Shown here: positions 22,589 to 35,171 of the stretch, one piece after another
How positions within the stretch are numbered: the first letter of the stretch is position 1
Layout: each line of letters starts with the position of its first letter
From: Chlorophyllum brunneum
Lineage: Eukaryota > Basidiomycota > Agaricomycetes > Agaricales > Agaricaceae
Length of the DNA: 64,000 bases
Reading direction: 5' to 3'
Assembly: GCA_963576785.1 (NCBI GenBank)
Contig: OY756146.1
Span: 1,178,001 to 1,242,000 of the forward strand
The notes under the pieces: model-generated
The model's input: only the letters and a program-made list of their open reading frames with translations
The model's database searches: none
What the model was told of the DNA's origin: nothing
Program-made: the position numbers and the translations under genes

Positions 22589-25500
22589 TGGCCTCTTCGG
22601 TGCCCGGGTTCATTCATTCATATCTGTGATTCATACATGATCTAATGACCTTCGACAATCGTATTCCGAAAGTCTCCCATTGTGAGTTTTCGGCGGTGAT
22701 CCGCAACAGGTTAGATCGGGGAGGATCATCCGCGCTCCCCGAACAGGGACGACAGCTATCCTGCTTCAGGGATTACGAGTTTCATCTCGGGCTGTAAATT
22801 GTGATAAGCAGTCGAGATGGGTGACACGAATGTGTGCCTGGCTGTTCCAAGTGAGATGTCCCAAGTCCCGCGCTGGTGAACTCGATCGACGAGGTTTGAC
22901 CCTGACTCACCTTTTGTTCTTTGTCGCCTTCAAGCACGCTTCATGCAAAATGCTAGCATCTGCAGGCGCTCTCTTCCTCAATAGGGTATTCGCCACATAC
23001 GCTCAACCTGTGCGGCCCAAGTGCGATGCCGCATTTTTGCCAGAAGGTTCGGAACATCCACTTAATACCCCAACCAAACGTTATCACTCAGGGTTTGAAC
23101 AAGTGTAGTGAGGGCAGTTCAATACTATTTTCGCCGCTTTCCTTGGATGATTTGAATACATAGGATAATGGGCACTAGAACAATGTCAAGCTCCTCTTCC
23201 TTCTTGATTCCGATGATGGTAATTAGCGCCTGGAAAATTTTGGTCAGAAAAACACGCTATCAAGCATTCGACATTCAGAATTTACACCCGAGCGCTTACA
23301 ACTGCACCCAATCCTCGACCGGACAAATACAACACACGCGATCGTGTCAGTTTCATGGCAAGACGGATCGCCAAACTAAATGGCAATGACTTCAATTTCC
23401 GCGAACACCCTTTATTATTTCCCCCATCCGCGGCTCGTGATTGATGCTATGGTTAGGCATACACCTGGACACCCGCGATTTGGTGAAGAAGTAACATGGG
23501 AATTTGAGAAGCCTAGGTGCCGTCATGCGCCATTGGTCTTATTGCGCTTCTTTGAACAGTCATACTCGCGCGAGGCAACATGGTGTTCGGTATATCCGAG
23601 TCCGAATCGCAGCGATAGGATCAGGGTGGAGAGACTTCGCATTCAGGAGCTTCGACTCCGATACCACCAACTGCTCCACCCTGCAAGGCTGAAGAATTCC
23701 GAATCGCATGCCCAAAACTCAACCAGGAAGCCTGTCTTCTATCTCTCTGGATGACGAGGAAGGATCAAGACATCCCATTTGGTACCTTCGACGAGGAAAT
23801 CCGACGAAAACGCTGGTTAGCTACCCGACCTCGAAGTTCTTCCAACGCCTGCCCACGTTGCGAACACATGAGGGAGCCGGGTATAAGCACGACTCTTTGG
23901 AAAGTTTGGGCTAATGCATCTATATCACGGTCACAAAAACCATCGAATCCCGAGCGTGCCCGGTGAATCTTGGCAAGAGGAAGCTCGGAAAAGAGCTCAC
24001 GGAAGCATAGGTTCGACGTCAAGATTACATGATGAAATGTGTGATACTGGGCCTTGCAGGGATTCTATCATCCGCAAGAACCTGAAAGGGTATGTAGATT
24101 GCTCATGACTCGAAAGTTCCGGGAACCTCTAACAGCAGACCTGTGGATGGTCAGTCCCCTGGATTCATGCAACAGCTAATGTCTCGTAGCCTTCATACTC
24201 AAATTTAACTTTTGCCCTATTGTTCTTAATCGGGTCACCGCAGTACCAGCGCTTCCAGGCACAGCAAGGCTATTGTAATTCCCCTGGTGTGATTCTAAGA
24301 GAAACTGACAGGCTTCCAGCAGATCCTGTAAAACCACCAACACGAAACGTCTATCTCCTGTACACGAAGCTTTGGGAACAGAGATTTCCGGGTAACTAGC
24401 ACTTGAGTGTCGCGTAACTTGACAAGAACGAGGACAGTCCTCGATCTGTCACGACCATCGACCAGAGTATAATTAAATCCACGCGACTAGCATCCGCCTT
24501 CTGAGCCTACTAGCACAAGAGTGCAAGGGTTTGCCAAACCTGCTTCAGCAGACCCAGATTATTCGGACTCCCGGAACATGGATGGTTTTCGGGAAAGATG
24601 TATACTTACCCCACAAGAGAGCGCATCCTTCTGCAGAGAATTTCGGATGGGTTGGTAAAGCAATGACCCGCCGAAGGTGGTGCTCGGTATGATAAGATGA
24701 ATTGTACTGCTGCGGGTCTTCGGGGCTATTGATATTTTTTTGCAAGATCTAGACTTGGCTCTGATGTATGGGTTACAAATTCTGAACTAACATTGACTGA
24801 AGGGCCGAAGTTATCGGCAGATTACCTGTTCCAACGTGCGGTCCTGTTGTTTTCGTGTAGGTATGCCCTAATACATGAGCCGGGACGCAGGGTGTGTTCT
24901 GTCACAACACATATAGCAATAGACTGACGTTGTATTTTTGGGACAGGGAAGGGTGAGAATATCATCAAACGCAAGTAGTTTGTGCCAATTCGCCAGATTG
25001 AGTTCTGGGGAAGAAAGCCTGATGCCCAAGTGCAGGTGCAGACGTGAATCCGAATCAATCCCGGGACTAGGTAATCCAAGCCCCTGAAATTCTGGCTTGC
25101 AGCTTCTTCGCAGGGGCACGTTGAGGACTGACAGTAGCAAGCCCTTGACTATGATCAATGTTAGAAATACCCGCACTAGGAGCTTGTTAGATAGGCTCGG
25201 GCCCTACGGGTATGAACATACACATGGCCAGGTACCTGTCCCGGTGCTGCCGCCTTCTCTGGGTTCTCTCGGGTGGGGTTGGCGTCCCTTTGTCTTTTGA
25301 CCCTAATAGAACCCTTAAGAAACTACGCTGCACTCAGCTTCCGCACAGAAAGATAATGGTTGAGGAGCAATAAATGTACCTTTGTTTATATGGTGAAGGT
25401 GTCGCGTCACTTGCTGAACATTGTTAGTGATACTATCACTTCCCTCTCGGAAGTGCGTTGAGCCATCATCTGGGGGTACTCTGGTTAACACCGACCTATT

Positions 25501-28500
25501 TTGTATTGTCTGCTTTAGTCGCTTACTTTCAACCAGACCTCGCGACGTCATTCTCGGAATAAAGAGCGATTTTTGCCCAAGCAGCGTGTGATTGATTGAT
25601 GTTGTGGTGATCACTGTAAACTCCTTGGTAAATCAGGAATTTGATCCACGGATGTCATAATTCACGTCTACGTTATGTATGTTGGGGATGGAACCCGGTA
25701 GCTTCTCTCGCAGTCAAAAGGGGATTGAAAGCCGACAAGTCCACGAGGATAGAACTGAATCGTATAGGTTCTCCATCAAATGTGCGATGATCAACCTGAG
25801 CACAGCTTACGATGTCATATTGACGGCTGAATCATACACGAGGCAGCCAGTGATACTGAGGGCCGGGATGGTGAGAGGTGCAGAGATTTCCGCCGGCTAC
25901 TATTACAGGCTTTTTATACTGACCGAAATCCATGAAGGTCCGAGGTTTCAGAGAACAGAGTCGATGGAGATCCTGAGGGGATGATTACAAGAAGGCTGAT
26001 CGGACATAACATGCCACTTACAGCGTCGTCAAGAGGATATACATAAGTGCTGTGTTTACAACCGCTAACATCTGATGAATCATCACAACCACAGAACTCG
26101 GAACTGATCAGAAGCCAATGATGTCAGCTGTTGATCACGATCAAGTCACTGAAAATAACCAGCCTCGGTAAACCGTCAAAGACTACGGTTAAAAGAATCC
26201 GTACTCTCTGGAAACCACCGTCTACACTGTGATAGCGGACAAATCCAGACTGCCGTTGTCCTGGTTTCGTGTGCGAAACGACGAGAAGGCACCGAAAGTA
26301 TGAATTGGAAATTCATTCAGAAGTTCCTTGTCGACGGAGATTGCTGGCTTGTCGCTGGAACGTCTTTAGTTGTGTAGATAGCTCGTCCACCTGTGTTTAC
26401 TGCACGACCCAATGACGGAGAGGTATCTTCCTAAACATGTGCGTCCCCTTTTGAGTCACCTCGAACTGTGCGCAGTGTACACACGTGCGTCTAAAGACCT
26501 CTAGTTGGCAACGCAATTTCAACTCGTTTGCTGGATGCGTTACTAAAATCCCGATCGGGCACCAGCTGTTCTGGGGCGCTTTGAGAAAGTGTACCCAAAT
26601 GAAGACTCAGGAGATACCTCATCTGTCGGAGGCTCAGCGGCGGAAGGCCGCACCAAATTGTCCGCTGGGTAAGTATCACCATATTGACAAAATTAGAGCA
26701 TCATAAGTTTTAAGAAGCTGTCCCCCTCGGATATCTCAAAGAAGCTCAGGAGATATTCCGTTCCAGCATCTGTGGCGGGACCCTGTGGGAGCCAGGAGAA
26801 GAACATAGCAGCTGTAGCATCTATGTTAACATAGTGCATCACGCTTCCCGCGAACTGTAGATTTGAATTGGAGCGGTATTCATTGGTAGGCGATAGGTAT
26901 AACCGAGATTGTAAGAAATCTTGGCGAGGAGTTTGATCGATCCGCGTTTGTGATTCTTCTATAGAAAATATAAATCATATTCGTAAGCAAAGATGTGAAA
27001 CCTCCCCAAGCAGCGGTTGCTGCTACACCTTACAACGGCGGAGGAAATGAGCGCACTTGTGCAGGTACAAACCCACTTGGACTACCTGATCACCAAGAAT
27101 AGTGCCTGACATTTCCGCGGCGAGGACTAAAGACCCTTGACAAAATGTCTGGTGTGATGAAAATCTGATTGTTCGGAAGAGGAAGGATTCCTCTGGTGGA
27201 TCCACGCACGGGATTCCCAGTGCTAAATCCGAGAAAAATCCCGTAGGACCAGCCAGCCTACGCCGAACCGATCCTAAAATCACAGTGAGGGGGATGTTTC
27301 TTCGCTGGGGTGTGTGTGTAACAATTTACCAATAACCGCCACGAAAGGTCACCAGAAAGTTTATTTTGTGAGTACACTTCAACATGACCCCGGCTCTTCG
27401 TATCGGTTTGAGAAGTATCTCGTGTACATTTATGAATACCACAATGGCATATTGGCGAAGTGATGTGTGGTTGATGAGATGACCATGTGCATGTCGGGAA
27501 GAAACTTTCGGCATAAACAAGTAGCTATACCTGACCGGACTTAAGCTCGTGCTTCAGAACTGCTTTGGCGTCGGTCTCAATGCGAAATAGACTTCAGGGA
27601 CAGTTCACTTGTACTCTCAGAATAGTATTTACCCACACGATGTGTTAACCATTCAGCCGTCAAACATTTAGTGCAAATCTTTGTAGCTGCGACGCTTACA
27701 CAACCACCACCACATGTTCACGCCAAGCTCATGCTAGACGATAGCTCAGTCTTGAGAACTTACGATCGAATCCAGAAGTATTGTGTGGGGTCCATAAATA
27801 GATTCGAGGGTCCGGGGACAGGGAGACCACCGACGAGGAAGGGACCCTTTCGTTTCACGACATTCAAGGTCTCGGTATCAATACTTCTACGACAGGTCGA
27901 AGTCAAGGAACTTCTCTTCTTCAAAACGAACTTTGCCTGGAGGCCTGGAGTGTGGATCACTGATTCAGAATGTAACGCGAGTGATCGGAACTACATGTGG
28001 ACTGACGGCGGGGGACGAGATGTTTATTACAGCTACTAGCCAGCGCAAAATGGAATTCTGATAGCGCACATTGGAGGGCATACCGGGTTTCGCCGCTTAT
28101 TAATGAAAACAGGCATCCAGTAATAAGCTTTGTTGTACCGGGGCTCTTGCAGTCCCAGTGGCGCAACAAGATTTTGTGACTTCTGGTACATATCCACTAG
28201 TGCTGAGTAAATGAAAAACTTACTGGACCCAGAAGATACCCGACGATAGATGATATGAAGAATAAAAAGATAGGGCAGGGTGAATCACATCCCTATCCAG
28301 GCAGAAATGAATAGGGGCGCACGCCTACTCAGTGTCGTTCTGAATATGTGAGGTCCGCTCGTCAAGGAAGCTTTCTGGGGTTCGGGGAGCCGCATTGCAG
28401 AGATATGATAGTACCAAGGGTAAAAGTGAAGGTGATAGAAGGAGATAGCAGAGTTGATGGGGTCGATCATGGATGAGACGATTATATGTAGCACGATACC

Positions 28501-29502
28501 GGAGTCTGAAATTGTGAATCCTAGGATTTGATGCCTATGAGCCTCGTGGGATATCGAGGATGGCAAGTATTTTCATCCCAGAATACTTAACTGATGACTG
28601 GAGCCTTCAATTCATACACAGAGGGCTCGCAGGCGAAATGAATAATGTTATGGTGTCCGAATGATTTATCGATCACTTGGTGGTGGGGCCGGACGTTAAA
28701 AGATCATCGCGGGAGATGGACTGCGATGGTAATGAGCGGTTTGGAAAGTCACCAACGGCGCGAAGGAAAAGGGTGTATTTCGAACTCTGGGAACTCTGGG
28801 TTCTTCACCATCAATTGGGAAAAATAGAGTTTCGCCATTTTGGAGCGTGCGTATTATCAGCGGAGAGGACTACTCCTAGGGTCAAGTCAGTCGCATCATG
28901 GTTTTCCATGTGCAGGAGAGATGTATATGTAAGGGATGCAAGTACAAGTCGCATGCTACAGTCCAAAGTTAGGTCGGAGTTGTTTGTTCGGCTGCCTTGC
29001 CCTGAAGTAATTTCGCTGATATCGTCATCGAGCGGTGATACACGTACGACCACGAGACTCCGTGGATCGAAAACGAATCTGTGACTAGAATTAGAGGAAT
29101 GATGTGTTATTAGTACCGTTGCACCGAATGCTTGAGGGGCAGATTGCTAGAAAGACGAAACAAAAGAAGTTGAAGGAGAGTACATACAATTTTTGGAAAA
29201 GCCTCGGCTGAGAGAAAGATGTGGTGTATCGATCTAACCTCGAGGACGAAAGCTTGCTTTGAAACGGTTACAACTTTAAATCTGGAGACAGTGCTTGTGT
29301 TCTAGGTGGCAAAGAATATTGTCTTTCGAGCATGAGTGATTGTCTGGCGTGGGGAACAGTTGAGATTTCGACCGGTACCCGAAGCTTGAGTTAAATTCGT
29401 TCTCGCCGCGGCAAGTTCGAGTTCTCTCAGCCCGAAAGCCACGTCAAACAGATATTTCTTTTCGATCCTAAGAAGGCCAAGCACTGAGCATGTCGCGGCT
29501 CG
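22589..29502. other. Gene-poor stretch, about 7 kb
   Basis: No gene could be assembled. Coding-like scraps include 23380-23966 plus (several frames, with a CPRCEHMREPG Cys pair), 24745-24545 minus (followed by a GTAAGT donor), 25176-24868 minus and 27671-28039 plus. None forms a full exon chain. These may be decayed genes, small unannotated genes or noncoding DNA. Confidence 0.4.
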
Positions 29503-29523
29503 TGATCATGGTCATTGATCATG
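29503..29523. promoter_or_regulatory. Paired TGATCATG motif upstream of a small gene
   Basis: TGATCATG occurs at 29503-29510 and 29516-29523, each with a palindromic TGATCA core, about 60 bp before ATG 29582. The spacing of 13 bp is near one helical turn. It may be a dimeric activator site; no factor is assigned. Confidence 0.3.
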
Positions 29524-29581
29524 TGACTTACACTCCCGTACCGATCCGCTAAGCAGAGCATCACTTCAAGTTGTATACATC

Positions 29582-29887
29582 ATGGATTCCAAGCTCAAAA
29601 AAATGTCGACTTCCAAAAGAATGGTACTTTTTATATTAGGTTTTACGCGCTCAAATCTAACATGCGCGTCAAAGTAGGGGCTTGGATTTACTGGTGCACT
29701 AGGTGTAGCTGGTGTTTTATTCTATTTCGCCAAACGTACTGTCGCGTCGAGGAGAAAAGCAGACCTGGATGAATATCGTACTGGTGTGTATCTCCTTTTA
29801 CCTGCCTTGTTTGAATTCCTTTTTTAGATGTATGTAGGTTCGGAGAAGAAGCGGATAGCAGAGGAGGATACAAAAACGGGACCTTAG
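29582..29887 (+). CDS. Small single-TM protein (65 aa), 3 exons, probably organellar
   Basis: Exons 29582-29623, 29678-29783 and 29838-29887 join in phase. The product begins MDSKLKKMSTSKRMG, has one TM segment (LGFTGALGVAGVLFYFAKR, about residues 15-34), then a basic RRKADLDEYRTGSEKKR tail. Small Lys/Arg-rich single-TM proteins like this are common among mitochondrial membrane subunits, and the neighbours (next gene, SDH5) fit, but no family is recognised. An alternative acceptor at 29827 also leaves an open frame, giving a different and longer C-terminus; the acceptor at 29837 gives the more charged, typical tail. Confidence 0.6.
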
Positions 29888-30106
29888 GAAGGTTCTCACT
29901 GGGACCATTGTCATCGAGTCGGTCGGGCGCATTTGATTAGAGATGGAGAATACAAAGACCGTATTGGCGTTGTTTCAGAAAATGACCTCAGCGGTCTCGT
30001 TGACTGAGCTCGCTGGAATCTGAGACACGGACCCTGATTGTACCCCTATCCCTTACAAGTCACTCCCTACTTAAATACCTTCAAGGCGGGATTCGTTCTC
30101 GACACG

Positions 30107-30696
30107 ATGTGGACCTCTCGTTTTACGCCCAAAGGCGATATTCCGCCACCACCTCCTGCTGTTGGAAGGGTACGTCGCGACTGGTCATCTGGGATACAAA
30201 TTTTGATGGTTGAGTAGACTATTATGATTGGAGGCGCTGTGGTTTTCGCTGGGTTGAGTGGGTTTTATATTAATATGCTGCGTAATAAGGATAGGCAGGA
30301 ACGGGATGGGACTAATCCTATCTGTACGTCGCACTATGGTATTTTTCTTTTACTCAATCTCACTTGTGTCTTACAGATGAACAAGTCCTCGCTCACGTCA
30401 ATACGAAACCTCTGGCATACGAGGACGTAAATTCTTTACCCAGTATGACGTCCCAACTCCGTTCACTTCCCATGCCACCTCCAACGAAAGACCATAATGC
30501 GAAACATATAACGATTGAGGATTACAAGGCGTCGTCTAATGGTGGTGGGGTTGGACGGTACGAAGAGCCAACTCCACAGCGGTCGAGAGGAGATGGTAGT
30601 GGGAGAGTGTATACAAAGTCGCCGGACTATGCGAGGAACTATGAGAAGACGAATAATAGAGTTGTGAAGGACCAGACGGGGAGGATGCGCATGTAA
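30107..30696 (+). CDS. Single-TM conserved-type protein (162 aa), 3 exons
   Basis: Exons 30107-30169, 30218-30323 and 30377-30696 with GTACGT donors and GTAG/ACAG acceptors. The N-terminus is [20 protein letters not shown], then one TM segment ([20 protein letters not shown], about residues 23-42), then a hydrophilic C-terminal domain with [12 protein letters not shown] and a basic end ([20 protein letters not shown]). The layout (short N-tail, one TM, long soluble tail) is that of a mitochondrial or ER membrane-anchored factor; I do not recognise the family. It lies 80 bp upstream of SDH5 on the same strand. Confidence 0.65.
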
Positions 30697-30776
30697 TTTG
30701 TACTGGATGTATTATTGTTCAACACCGCGTCATAACACGTGACTGGACCCAAAGTCAAAAGGGTGGACTGTTCAAC

Positions 30777-31300
30777 TTGGGTCATCCAGCCATGCTGCAG
30801 CTGACACTCCGTAACGTCGCTCGTCGCGTTACTCTTCGCAATCTCTCGACTACGGTCCGGAGGGCGAAGGACCCATGGCCACTGCCACATACACCGGAAC
30901 ACATCGCGTATACGGCGACGGGTTCAGACATGGCTCCGCCAAGGCCGATTCCGCGTCCGAATGAGGCAGTAGAAAAGCTCCGGGCACGACTAGTGTATCA
31001 ATCAAGGAAGCGTGGGACGCTTGAGTCGGACCTGCTGTTGAGTACGTTTGCAAGGGACAATTTGGGGGTGATGAGTGAGGCCGAGCTGAAGGAGTACGAC
31101 AAGGTGTGTGTTGTGTGACGGTTGTGTTACGGGGGTTGATTTGGGGATAGCTGTTGGATGAGCCGGACTGGGATATCTATTATTGGTGTACGGGGGAGAG
31201 GGCGGTGCCTGGGCGGTGGGCGGAGAGCAGTGTGCTGGAGAGGCTGAGGGTGCATGCGCGGAACGAGGGCCGGGAGATTAGACAGATGCCTGGGCTGTGA
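30777..31300 (+). CDS. SDH5: Succinate dehydrogenase assembly factor 2 (SDH5/SDHAF2), 2 exons
   Basis: Exons 30777-31103 and 31151-31300 (intron GTGTGT...GATAG) give 158 aa; a second in-frame ATG at 30792 would give 153. An Arg-rich, Ser/Thr-containing presequence ([20 protein letters not shown]) precedes the family core: [20 protein letters not shown], then [20 protein letters not shown] followed by YYWCTGE. This core is the SdhE/Sdh5 signature, with the RGxxExD surface that contacts the flavoprotein. The protein helps attach FAD covalently to Sdh1 in the mitochondrial matrix. Length is normal and the motif is intact. Confidence 0.95.
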
Positions 31301-31414
31301 TGTATTATGTACACAGAGGAGCGTGTGAATGTTGCTGGCGGTCTTTTTGTGCAGGCCGTCTTGCTCTCAACCACAACACACCCACCCACTGCTCGCCGAC
31401 AACCAACCCCATCC

Positions 31415-33098
31415 ATGTCTCAACCAGCACCCTCCTCGTCCTCAACGTATGCCTCTTCTCGTCCCTCCCTATGCCCCCCAGCTGACCCTCTCCACCTTCC
31501 CGCTAGACCCTCCTCCAATACCCCCTACGACTCCTCTTGGAAGACCGGCCTCCGTCCACCCCCCAAAGACCTCCGCCCACAAACAGAAGATGTCACCGCA
31601 ACAAAGGGCCTCGAATTCGAGGACATGAACCTCCGACGCGAGCTTCTGATGGGGATTTTTGAAGCAGGGTTCGAAAAACCCTCCCCTATCCAGGAAGAAG
31701 CCATCCCTATCGCACTCACCAGCCGCGACGTCCTCGCCCGCGCCAAAAACGGCACCGGCAAGACAGCCGCTTTCGTTATTCCCTCCCTCCAGCAGATTGA
31801 CGTCAACAAACCCAAGATTCAAGCCCTCCTCCTCGTCCCCACGCGCGAACTTGCACTCCAGACTTCTCAGGTTTGCAAGAACCTCGGAAAACACATGGGT
31901 GTCCAAGTCATGGTTACCACCGGTGGAACCACTCTCAAGGACGATATTTTACGTCTTTCCGAGACCGTGCATGTTCTTGTTGGCACGCCCGGTCGTATTC
32001 TGGACCTCGCTGGCAAGAATGTCGCCGATCTCAGTGAATGCCCCGTTTTCGTTATGGATGAGGCGGATAAGCTGCTCTCTCCCGAGTTTGCCCCTGTCAT
32101 GGAACAGCTTTTGTCTTTTTTGCCAACAGATCGCCAGGTCATGCTCTTCAGCGCAACCTTCCCCATGATCGTTAAGGATTTCAAGGTGGGCAGCAATCTT
32201 TTGATCCGGGTCTGACGGCGGGCGCTAATGAAAACCCAGGACAAACACATGAGCTCGCCATATGAAATCAACCTCATGGATGAGCTTACCCTTCGTGGTG
32301 TGACACAATATTATGCCTATGTCGAGGAACGACAAAAGGTCCACTGTCTCAATACTCTCTTCTCCAAGGTGCGTCTTCCGCGTGCGACGGCCCCCAACGA
32401 CGCCTGATGGACCTTATTTTCAGCTTCAAATTAATCAATCCATCATCTTCTGCAACTCTACCAACCGAGTCGAGCTCCTGGCCAAGAAGGTCACCGAGCT
32501 GGGCTACTCATGCTTCTACTCGCATGCAAAAATGCTCCAATCTCACCGCAACCGTGTCTTCCACGACTTCCGTAATGGCGTCTGCCGCAACCTCGTCTGC
32601 TCCGACCTCCTCACCCGTGGTATTGATATCCAAGCTGTGAACGTGGTGATCAACTTTGATTTCCCCAAAAACAGCGAGACTTATTTGCATCGTATCGGTC
32701 GTTCTGGACGATTCGGTCACCTCGGCTTGGCGATTAATTTGGTGACATACGAAGACAGATTCAACCTGTACAAGATTGAGCAGGAGCTTGGAACGGAAAT
32801 TCAACCTATTCCCCAAACGATCGACCGTGGGCTATATGTCGCCCCCGGTGCTACTGATGACCAACACCAGAAGCCCCAACCACAGCAACCCCAGCAGAGG
32901 CAGGCTCCCCCTGCCGTTCAGAGGACTGGACCTCCCGTCCCTCCTCAGTTCCAAACCCAACCCATTCCCCAGCAAGCAACCTACAATGGCCAGGTACCCA
33001 TGAGGCCAAATGGCAGTTTACCCCCTCAGGCACAGCAGATGCGCGGTCAGCCCGCGTACCGTGGTGGTGTACCCGGCGGCGTGCCCGTCGGTCGATGA
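31415..33098 (+). CDS. DHH1: DHH1/DDX6-type DEAD-box RNA helicase, 3 exons
   Basis: Exons 31415-32185, 32240-32368 and 32424-33098 give 524 aa. All helicase motifs are present: Q motif ([14 protein letters not shown]), Walker A (RAKNGTGKT, about 109-117), [16 protein letters not shown] (215-218), SAT (246-248), [31 protein letters not shown] and [10 protein letters not shown]. The linker [20 protein letters not shown] is characteristic of the Dhh1/Ste13/DDX6 group. The C-terminus is Gln/Pro-rich, as in other fungal Dhh1 proteins, and may support condensate formation. Dhh1 activates decapping and represses translation in P-bodies. The start at 31415 ([10 protein letters not shown]) is chosen over an upstream in-frame ATG at 31307, which lies next to the SDH5 stop. 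Confidence 0.97.
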
Positions 33099-33740
33099 GA
33101 GGTAGGAGGAGATGCGCACACCGTTCGCCTTGGCTCGTGAGGCGACTTGCTACAACGACAACCACTAGACTGACTCGGCATATATTCAACATTCCTCTCT
33201 GCACTTGGCATCGCTCATACCAACTCAATATTTCCCCCTCGCGAGAAACTCTGCTCCGTCGATTATTTCTACTTGAGCTCGCGCCAGCAAGTGAACGATC
33301 AACGATACCGATACCTCACTCTACCTCTGTCCTCGAATTTTCTGGCTCGTGTTTCTGGCTCCCAACAGCAAATTAAAGTGATGATGATTTGTATCTATTG
33401 TCTGCGTCCTAAAGTCTCCGTATTCGTTCCGTTCGCTGGCACTCGGCCTGTATATCTGCTCTACTCCAATCCCTCTCGTATTTGTTAGTTATAGCGTAGT
33501 TTTCCGTATTGTCTGCCCCTTTGTCTTTTCTGCGATGCTGGTCTGGTTTGGAGTGGTATTTCGTGGTGGTGTTAGTGTGTGGTTGTAGAGGTGTGCTGGT
33601 GTGTGTGGAGTGAAGTTGCATTAGTTAGGGACAATACACTGTGCGACGTTCTCCACATCAATCTCTGTTGTCCATGGGAAGCGGTTGCCTTGATACCCTC
33701 ACTTGACTACGGGCGCTCGACTTGCCCGCCTTGCTTTGCC

Positions 33741-35171
33741 ATGTCGCCTGGTGAAGACTATGAACGACTGCCAGTGTACGCTACCTCGTCTCGCTCCCGC
33801 TCTTCTCTGCTGACAAACACACTCAGTGCGCGTCCTAAACGACCACTCACAACCACATCCTCCCCGTACTGTCCACGCCTCCCAGGACCAACGCGTCTCA
33901 CAACCCTCCTATTCAAATTCATCCTCCCTCTAGCACTCCTCATCCTATTCTACTCACTCTTCCTATACGAACCTCATATCGAACTAGCGTTTTACTCGCG
34001 AGGTTGGATAAAAGAGGAAATTCACCACCTTGAACCGCTTGGAGGCTGTTTTGGCGAGGGAAGGGTGAGTGCGAGGTATAATGTTTCGGAATATGTCTAT
34101 GGACCGAAGAAAGTGGAGGTGCAAGCTGGGTTACCGTTGAAGCTCGGGATGGATTGCTATGATTTTGCTGGGACGATTCAATCTCCCTCTTCCCCCTCCT
34201 CTTCAAATACCGGTGAAAGGACGATATTTCATACCTATTGGCGCGTCGACCTCGCACCATTCACTCCTCGTCAAGAATGGATGATCAGAAGTTATTTCGC
34301 AACTCAAAACTTGGACACTACAAAACTTATTCTATGGTCCAATGGCGATCTTTCAGAAAATGAAATATTGCAACGTTATTTAAGAAAATATCCAGAGGTG
34401 TTTGAGCTTAATGTGGTGGATATACAGGAATTGGCGAAAGGGACGGTGTTGGAGGGGAGTGATGGGTTGTTGGGGATGAAGGATGGGAAGGCTTGGTTGG
34501 ATGGCGATTTGGTTAGGTTGTTGTTGTTGTGGAATTATGGTGGTTTGTGGGTTGATATGGATTCGCTTTTGACGAGAGATCTTGAGCCGTTGCTTGAACA
34601 TGAGTTTGTCACTCAGTGGGATTGCTACGGTACGTCACACATATATTCTCTCTCCCCACATTACTCACTCTCTATAGATAAATCATACTCACCATTCAAC
34701 GGTGCACTTCTTCGATTCCATCAACACTCTCCTTATCTCTGCGAAGCTTTCCATATCATATCCACATCCAAACCTCCAAGACCAGGTTCAACAGATTGGG
34801 GTTCACTCCTCTACCTAAAACTCTGGCGACGACTCGTGGCGAATAATATTCCACCATTCAAAGTCTTACCCTTCTGCTTCAACGACGGTAGATCCTGTCG
34901 GCTAGATAACAGATTACCAGATCCTTTCATACCAGATCGGAAAGACGCGAGTTGGACTAAAGGTATGGATGTAAAGGAAGGTGGGGGATTGGATAAGGTT
35001 TTGTCGCAAAAGATTTTTGCGGTACATTTGCATAATCAGTGGGAGAAGGAGTTTCCGAGAGGTGGATGGGTGGATAGGTTGTTGTTGAGGAGGTATGATA
35101 TGATTTTGAAAGGTGGCAGTAGGACTTGGAAGTCGCATGGGCAGAGTTCGACTGATAAACAGGGTAGTTAA
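33741..35171 (+). CDS. GT32-type glycosyltransferase, type II membrane protein, 2 exons
   Basis: Exons 33741-34629 and 34678-35171 give about 460 aa. The 48-bp intron (GTACGT...TATAG) is a multiple of three and has no stop, so an unspliced reading stays open; splicing gives the expected CYDKSYSPFNGALLRF. Order: cytosolic tail, one TM anchor (about 53-76), stem, then a DXD-sugar-transferase domain with TIFHTYWRVDLAPFTPRQEW, LVRLLLLWNYGGLWVDMDSL (DMD about 272-274 binds the metal-nucleotide sugar) and a C-terminal HLHNQWEKEF block. This is the Gly_transf_sug (GT32) layout of Golgi mannosyl/galactosyl-transferases. Upstream in-frame codons (33579-33740) are not needed; ATG 33741 follows UTR-like sequence. 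Its 3' end is duplicated at about 37.7 kb. Confidence 0.88.
   Translation: MSPGEDYERLPVYATSSRSRSSLLTNTLSARPKRPLTTTSSPYCPRLPGPTRLTTLLFKFILPLALLILFYSLFLYEPHIELAFYSRGWIKEEIHHLEPLGGCFGEGRVSARYNVSEYVYGPKKVEVQAGLPLKLGMDCYDFAGTIQSPSSPSSSNTGERTIFHTYWRVDLAPFTPRQEWMIRSYFATQNLDTTKLILWSNGDLSENEILQRYLRKYPEVFELNVVDIQELAKGTVLEGSDGLLGMKDGKAWLDGDLVRLLLLWNYGGLWVDMDSLLTRDLEPLLEHEFVTQWDCYGTSHIYSLSPHYSLSIDKSYSPFNGALLRFHQHSPYLCEAFHIISTSKPPRPGSTDWGSLLYLKLWRRLVANNIPPFKVLPFCFNDGRSCRLDNRLPDPFIPDRKDASWTKGMDVKEGGGLDKVLSQKIFAVHLHNQWEKEFPRGGWVDRLLLRRYDMILKGGSRTWKSHGQSSTDKQGS

Noticed and set aside
33579..33740. 54 extra in-frame codons before the glycosyltransferase
   Set aside because: They are Cys/Trp-rich, lack conservation-like features, and ATG 33741 starts a typical cytosolic tail before the TM anchor.
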